Assembly (NCBI GenBank): GCA_001724265.1
Contig: MEDY01000206.1
Span: 1 to 51,661 of the forward strand
Direction: 5' to 3'
From: Rhizaria sp. SCN 62-66
Lineage: Eukaryota > Rhizaria, unplaced
DNA: 51,661 nt
Both the position numbers and the translations under genes were made by a program. The notes below the pieces were generated by a model. It made no database searches. It was not told where the DNA came from and saw only the letters and a program-made list of their open reading frames with translations. Position 1 is the first letter of the stretch. Every line of letters starts with the position of its first letter. Positions 42,416-48,913 of this stretch are shown piece by piece.

Positions 42416-43151
42416 ATGTTTCGTGCTACTGCTGTCGTCAGCAAGGGCCTGCCCCGCGAGCCCATCATGAACCGCGCCATGCGCGGCCTCTACCACGGCA
42501 AGGTACGTACACACTTCTTTTCATATCTAAACATAATTAGACCGCTCCACCTACCTATTTTACATATTGCCGTTTCATCACACTGTTGTCTTCTGCTTCA
42601 ACTTGCTGCTGCTGTTCCGCCGCTCGCTCACCCCACGCCTCCGCTTTCTTTTACCCCCCATTCGCTCTCTTGCCCCTGCCCCGCTTCTTCCCTCTTTGCA
42701 TCCACTTTGCGTCGCTTTCTCACAGCACATTGTGTTCGGCAACCGTCGCTCGCACTCCGAGATGAAGACGCGCCGCACGTGGAGCCCGAACGTGCAGATC
42801 AAGACGTTCCAGTCCCAGGTTCTGGGCCGCTCTTGCCGCTTCAACGTCACCGCCAAGGCGATCCGCTGCATCGACAAGGCGGGCGGCTTCGACAACTACA
42901 TCCTGCGCACCAAGGACGAATACCTGGGCTACGCCGGCTCGCGCGGCGTCGAGCTCAAGCACGCCATGCTCTAGCGCCTGGGTCTGCCGGCCGACGCGCG
43001 CTCCGAAGCCGTCACCGCCAAGATCCGCGCGCGCATGGGGCTGCCCGAGGTGCCCGTTGACTTCGCCAACATCGCCGCCGTCGCCGCGTCCACCGCGTCT
43101 GCGCCCCTCGCTGACGCCGCCGCGCCCGCTGCCGCCACGCCCTCCCAGTGA
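42416..43151 (+). CDS. Mitochondrial ribosomal protein bL28 (with in-frame TAG)
   Basis: Exon 1 is 42416-42502 and exon 2 starts at 42726 (GTACGT donor, CACAG acceptor). The N-terminus is basic with no acidic residue until E19. The bL28 core is evident: HIVFGNRRSHSEMKTRRTW, SPNVQIKTF and FNVTAKAIRCIDKAGGFDNY. The protein sits in the mitochondrial large ribosomal subunit. A TAG at 42972-42974 would end it at 111 residues after KHAML. However, the same frame stays open for 58 further codons with 52 of 58 G/C at third positions (RLGLPADARSEAVTAKIRAR and an Ala/Pro-rich tail) up to TGA at 43149-43151, exactly where GC content drops. The bL28 core is complete before the TAG, so a shorter functional protein is possible. 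An in-frame TTG upstream at 42398 is not used. Confidence 0.85.
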
Positions 43152-43665
43152 ATGTATCAAAGCTGTTACGTCAGCGTGAGAGAGGGAAGCAGGCAAGGAA
43201 GCGAATTAAACTCGTCAGTCTGAGGCAAGAGCGAGAGCGCAAGCGTCACGAATAAGTGGGCGTAGAAATGACGTCCTGTTACTCGTTATGTTGTCAAATA
43301 TATAATAGCAAAGAAGGGCCAGGCCAAGGACACACAGTCATTCAGTCGCAGTCTTGATATGCTGGTGCTGGTACTGACTGTATGTCTGCTACATTATTAC
43401 TAAACAAAATAACAATATTATTTTGGTGCTGTGGTTCATTCCGTATATCTTTTTGATCAAAGGAAAGCACGCGCGCATCAAAACAGAATACATAAGCAAC
43501 TTCAACTACTCGGCAATTCAGACTGCCCCATAATACCATGCTGTACTCAAGTTCATACGATGTATTATTCTCGTTTAAAGGCTATGTAATTCTTACATTG
43601 TCGTTTCTAAGTATCATTCGCATTCGCATATAGCAAATGTTGCTGTCTGCGTCGCGTCTCATCGG
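43152..43665. other. Convergent intergenic region, AT-rich
   Basis: It separates bL28m (plus) from the HERP-like gene (minus). No feature seen. Confidence 0.6.
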
Positions 43666-46600
43666 TTACTTCTGCTGCTGCTGCAGCTGCTGCGCACCGT
43701 CCTCGTCCTCGTCGTCCTGGCAGCTCACCACCGCGGCGGCACTAACGGTCGCAGTCTCTGGCACAGCGGTCTCGGCCCCAGTCTCGGCCCCAGCCTTGCT
43801 GGCTTCGCTCGCGACCACGGGCGGCACATTAGCAGCAACAGCAGCAACAGCAGTAGGAGTAGCAGCAGTGACCGTGGGTGGAGCCTCAACAACCGCCGCA
43901 GCGACCGCGGGCTCCTCCACAACAGCGACCGTGGGCACTTGATCAGCAGCGACCGTGGGCGCCTCAGCGGCGGTGACCGTGGGCGCCTCAGCGGCGGTGA
44001 CCGTGGGCGGCTGCCAGTCGGGATACAGTGCGCACACCAGCATCACGAGTCCGGACAGGAACGGCACGTACGCCAGAGCGCTCGAAGCCGCAGTGGCCAC
44101 GCCGAGCCGCAGCCCAGACACCACCACAGAGCCGCGGCGACTGACAGGGCGGACGCCGACGCTGCGGGCCTTTTTCTTGCCGCCCTTAGCGGACTTGCGG
44201 GGCTCGGACTGCACGCCGCTGCTGCGCTTGCTGCTGTTGCGGCGGCTTGACTTTGATTTACTGTCATTCGCATTCGCACTCGCGGCGGCGTCCGTCTTGC
44301 TGTCAGCTGTCTCGGCCTTCTTGATCTTGGCCGTCGTCGCCTGATCATCCGTATCGTTATCAGCGAGAGCATTGACACGACGACGACGACGGCGACGTAA
44401 CGCAGCGCCAGAGCCAGAGCCAGAGCCGTTATTGCTCTCATTCGGCTGAGTCGCAACAACACCATCTTCTTCCTCTCCCTCATCGTCCTTGTCATCGGTA
44501 TCATGCTCGCTGCCACTGTGTTCACCCTCGCACTCATCATCATCGTCTTCAGTCGCCTCAGCCTTCGCCTCCGCCTCGGCCTCGGCCTCGGCCTCCGCAG
44601 CCTCCGCAGCGGCCGCGTCAGCCGCGCTCACAGTCACCCCCACGGCCTTGCCGACGGCGCCGCGGGCGAGCGCACGGCCCCAGCCCCGCAGCGAGCGACT
44701 GGGGCTGCACAGGAGGCGCCGCAGCAGCACTGCCGTGAGCGCCTTCAGCGCGATCTCGCCCACGGCACTGCCCAGCAGCAGCAGCAGCACGGTCGCGCCC
44801 GTCTCGCCGAAGTCGCCGCTGCCGCTGCGGCCGTTAAGCACGAAGAGCAGGCACACGAAGGCCAGGCGCTGGGTGAAGACCAGCATCCGCAGCCACACCA
44901 TGATGCCGACGCCACCGCCGTAATCACCGGCATTATCAGCGTTGTTCGGGTCGATGTTGGCGACGGCGACGACGGTATTGTTTGCTGTGTCGGAGTCCGA
45001 TCCGGAGTCCGATTCGGAGTCCGATTCCAAGTCGTTGCAAACGCTTGTGTTACTGGCCGTATCGGCGTCAGCGATAGTACTTGAGGCTGTGTTGTTGTTC
45101 GTGTTGCCTTTGTTGCTGCTGTTAGAGTCTTGATCAAGAGCAATGTCGCTATACGTGATAACATTGCTGGGGACTGCGCTCGTGTCCTCTTTGCTCTTCT
45201 CACCACTGCTGACACAGACACCGAGACTGACACCGAAACTGCGACTGAGACTGCTGCTTTCGGCATGAGCGCTGCTGCTCGCTGTGCTGCAAGTGTTGTT
45301 GCTGTTGCTGTTGCAGTTGCTGTTGCCGTTTGCGTGCGAGTCAAAGATCGAGGCAAGCGAGCACGACACGCCGTCTAAGGGGCTCGCACCACTTACACTT
45401 ACACTTTCACTTGGCACACTCTCAGACGACGACTTAGTATTGGTACGAGCTGGAGTGCCGGCAGCTTGCAACAGCTGCTGCTGTTGCTGCAGCTTGAGCA
45501 GTTGCTGCTTTTGTTGCTGTTGTTGCTGATGCACTGTGTGAATTGCCTCCCTCAGGGCAAGCTTCGCGGCCCGCGGCGTCGCGCGCAGAAGTCTAGCCGC
45601 CTCCTCGCGAAGTCTAGCCGCGTCCGCGTGAACACTGCGACCGTGAGCAGGGGTCATGCTGTTGGACAGCGCCAGCGACAGAGACGACGACGGTGGTAAC
45701 GACGCCGACGGCAGCAAAGGAGCTTTCATGGCAGAGCCTGAGCTGGGCGCAAGTGCTGGACTAGCAAGAGCAGGACCATGGCTTGCGAGGCCGTTATAGC
45801 GAGCCTTGACAGCCGCGGCAGCCGCCAGCGCCGCAGTCACTCTCGCCATACTCGCATCGCTAGTGCTACTGCTACTGCTTTGTTGGTGTTGGTGCTGTTG
45901 CTGTTGCTGCTGGAGGTTGTGGTACGATAGGAAGGACGCGGCGACGGCGGCAGGGGTGACCGTGGGCGCCACCGTCAACGTCATGCCGTCACAGCTATCG
46001 CTCACGCGGCTACCACGCGCACTTGCGCTGCTGTTGGTGTTGGCCTTGGCGCGATCACTGTTGTTGTTGCCGTGTGAGGGCGAGCGCGCGATCGCGGGCT
46101 CGGACGCGAGTGCAGAGGCGAGGGCGGAGGCGACAGTGTCGGCATCGTTTAACACGTAGCCGTTGAGCAGCAGCGGCGGCGACAGCGCGCACGCAGCAGA
46201 GCCGAGCGCAGGCGCATCGGGGTCGTGCGCGGACTCGGCAGGAGCAGCAGCAGCAGGAGCAGACGCAGCAGCAGCGCTCGGTGTTGCAGTCGTGCTCGCA
46301 GCAGTAAAACGAGTGTTAGAGACTGCGCTGGGGCCGTGGAAAGCCAGAGGAGCCCAGCTTGCATGCGTGGGGAGGTAGGCACGGAGCTGGTGCACCGTCC
46401 AATCTATGCAAGAGAGCGTGGAAGAACAATATGACGGGTTTAGAGGGAGGGCGGTAAGATAATCGGCGAGTTTGGGCAATGCCTTGTCAGCATGCAGAAA
46501 AACAAAGATATATCATGGAGGGAAACGAGGACGCACCTTTAGGGACTTCAACCGTAAACGAATTTACAAAAGGAAACAGAGTCTTGATGTTGATTTCCAT
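43666..46600 (-). CDS. HERP-like ubiquitin-domain ER membrane protein
   Basis: Two exons, 46537-46600 and 43666-46403 (933 residues), with GTGCGT donor, CATAG acceptor and stop TAA. The splice creates a ubiquitin-like N-terminus (residues 1-22, then DWTVHQLRAYLP), interrupted by about 50 Ala/Ser/Thr residues and resuming with LLLNGYVLNDADTVASAL near residue 105. This is the pattern of HERPUD1/TMUB-type proteins, which act in ER-associated degradation. Hydrophobic segments lie at about 524-545 (VWLRMLVFTQRLAFVCLLFVL), 557-580 (VLLLLLGSAVGEIALKAL) and 785-808 (AYVPFLSGLVMLVCALY). Between them are a long acidic region and a Lys/Ser/Arg-rich patch. The C-terminal tail consists of APTVTAAE-type octapeptide repeats. 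HERP identity rests on the UBL plus membrane pair and is moderate. Without the first exon the UBL fold is incomplete, which supports the splice. Confidence 0.7.
43903..44010. repeat. 24-bp tandem repeat encoding APTVTAAE-type octapeptides
   Basis: Two perfect units (43951-43974, 43975-43998), a partial unit to 44010 and two diverged units before them. They lie in the 3' end of the HERP-like gene and contain the recurrent 11-mer TGACCGTGGGC. Confidence 0.85.
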
Positions 46601-46907
46601 CACGCGCTAAAAAACACTTTGTTTCAGACACCCTCAATTCATGCTCTGTCGGCCATCTCTGCATGCCGCTCGTTTGCCTCGTTTGTGGTGAGGTCGGTCA
46701 AATACACAATTTGAAGCATATATGGACAGTTGTTAGCGCAAAAAGATCGGATAGCTATTTTTCAGATTCAAAGTAGTGTATTAAACGTGAAATGTTTCCT
46801 TAACATCCACAACAACAAGAATACACCCTGCGCAAAAATAGCGCTCGTAAACAGTTGATCATCTCCTCTCCCTCACAACATTGGCGTTGGCGTTGTCGTG
46901 TAGCTTC
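46601..46907. other. Intergenic, AT-rich
   Basis: Presumed promoter and 5' UTR of the HERP-like gene and 3' UTR of the secreted-protein gene. Nothing specific seen. Confidence 0.6.
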
Positions 46908-48311
46908 TTACGCCGAGTTCTCCTCGAGCACGGTGTCGACGAGCGCGGCGAGCGTGGCGTCGGCCTCGCCGGACTCGCTCTCGAACAGCGCGGCCATCTC
47001 AGCCGCGGCGATGGCGTCGGCGCCGGCCTGGGCGCGGGAAGCGGCCATCGTGCCGGCACCGGCGGAGGCGCGTTCCAGCAGCGACTGGGTCTCGGTCTCG
47101 GTCTCGGCCTCCTGCTCGGCGTCAGCCTCGCTCTCCTGCTCCTGCTCCTGGTCGGCGTCAGCCTCGCCCTCAGTCTCCTGGTCGGCGTCGGCCTCTCCCT
47201 CCTGGTCGGCGTCGGCGTCGCCCTCCTCCTCAGCCTCAGCCTCGGCGTGGGCCTCGGCCTCAGCAGCAGCCTCAGCGTCGGCCTCGGTCTCGACCTCGAC
47301 CTCGGAGGCGCCCTCGACGAAGGACATGACGGCGAGCGTCGACTTGGCGGGGGTGGCGAACCACTCCTTCATCGCGCTGCGCGACGTCTTGAGCTTCGTG
47401 AGCAGCGCCTCCAGGTTGTAGAACGGGCGCACGGAGCGGCGCTTAAGCCACGAGTAGGCGTGGTTGAGCGCGTAAAAGTCCTTCTCGTACTGGATCATCT
47501 TGTCCGTCTCGGGGTCCTTGCTCTCAGAGGGGTACCATGTCTTGGAGATCCACTCGATCTTGTTCGGCACGGTCGTGTAGTACGCGTGCGCCTCCTTGAC
47601 GACCTTGGGGAAGAACTTCTCCAGCTTCTGGAACTTGTACGACGCCAGAAGGCCCTTCTCGAAGTTCTTGAGGCCGACCTCGATGGCGCGCAGGCGGGTC
47701 ATGGTGAAGAGCTGGCGGATGTCAACCTTGAGCGCCTCCATGCCCTTGCCGAGGCGGTCGAGCTCCTTCTCGCCCATCTCAAACGCGACCTTGCCCTTCT
47801 TTTTGCCGCCCTTCTTGGGCTTGCCCTCAGCGTCAGCGTCGGCGTCAGCGTCGGCGTCGGCCTCGGTGGAGGCGGTGAGAGCAGCCTCGATGAGGGAAGC
47901 GCGCTCGGCGAGCGAGTCCAGGGCCAGGGAGAAGTCCTCGGCCGAGGTCAGCGTCTCGGCAGAGTGAGCTGTGTTGTGTTAATGTGTGACGGGGTGAATG
48001 TTCATGACCGGGAGCGAGGTTGGCGTGGGGATGAGAGAGAGCGTCGACCAGGGAGGGAGTAGTACAAGGGGAAGATGTGGGAAATAGAGCATGTGAGTCG
48101 AGAACAAGAGAGTTACAAGTAATGAAGTTCTAATCAATGCATGAAAAAACGACATGATGGAGTTGGGAGGCGTCATTAGAGAGCTTAAGGAGGTAGGGCA
48201 AGGCCCTCAAAGGGGGAGTCAAGGCAGAGCAAAAGGGAGGTAGTACGTACCCGAAACGATAGCACCAAAAAGTGCCACAACACCAATCAAAAGGACAAGA
48301 ATCCCTTTCAT
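46908..48311 (-). CDS. Secreted or ER-targeted acidic-repeat protein
   Basis: Two exons, 48251-48311 and 46908-47968 (373 residues), with GTACGT donor, CACAG acceptor and stop TAA. Exon 1 encodes almost exactly a signal peptide (MKGILVLLIGVVALFGAIVS, cleavage likely after about residue 21). Then come an Ala/Glu-rich helix, an Asp-Ala repeat (about 57-66), a Lys/Gly patch (KPKKGGKKKGK) and a conserved-looking globular helical section of about 140 residues (KELDRLGKGMEALKVDIRQL, FYALNHAYSWLKRRSVRPFY) with few Cys. About residues 230-320 are a run of Glu/Asp/Ala/Gln repeats (EADADQE-type). The C-terminus is Ala/Ser-rich. I do not recognise the family. The signal peptide on its own exon with a long intron following is clear. 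The protein may act outside the cell or in the secretory pathway. Confidence 0.8.
47090..47320. repeat. Imperfect tandem repeats encoding EADADQE-like units
   Basis: Irregular GC-rich units (for example GTCGGCGTCGGCCTC-type) in the secreted-protein gene encode alternating Glu, Ala, Asp and Gln. Confidence 0.75.
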
Positions 48312-48913
48312 TGCTTTATGTCACAATCCTTGTCAAATAGACAACGGTCAGGAGAAAGTAGTGTGTTTTTGTCTCGTCAGTCAGTCCCTCGGTCGGTCGG
48401 TCGGACTAAAATGATTTATTATTTTTCGGGCCCAGCCCGCCAAAATTGCACTCTCTTGATAGCCGCAGACCCACCTGACAGACTTTCCCCACGAGCCTCA
48501 AGCTAAACTAGTCAGATTACATGCCCTCCAATTCGAAGAGAAGCTTCCAAATTCAATGTCTAGCTAGATCCGTATTTACTCTGTCGTTGATCTTTCTTTT
48601 TCGAGAGTTTTGTTTGCATATATTCACCACCCGAATATGGTTAGTTCTTCCTACACAAAGTTCGCGAAGATGCCGCCACCAAACCAAACCAATTATTTTC
48701 ATCGAGACCGGATGCTATCAGCAATGGCTGACGAAGTATTCCATATCAACTAAGACTAACTTATTGAGAGAGACCATCTAAATATTTGTCTTTGACTTCT
48801 CTCTGCTTCTCCTTTCTGTACTCCGTCATTTCCCATGCAGAGCTTGCCTGCCTAACTTCAACTTCTCTCAGACTCTCTTGCTGACTCTCCTCTGAACGTT
48901 GTGCGTGGGATAT
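48312..48913. other. Divergent intergenic region
   Basis: AT-rich, with a pyrimidine-rich stretch (about 48790-48895) just upstream of the CRN/RHS-like start. No separate gene is supported. Confidence 0.55.
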
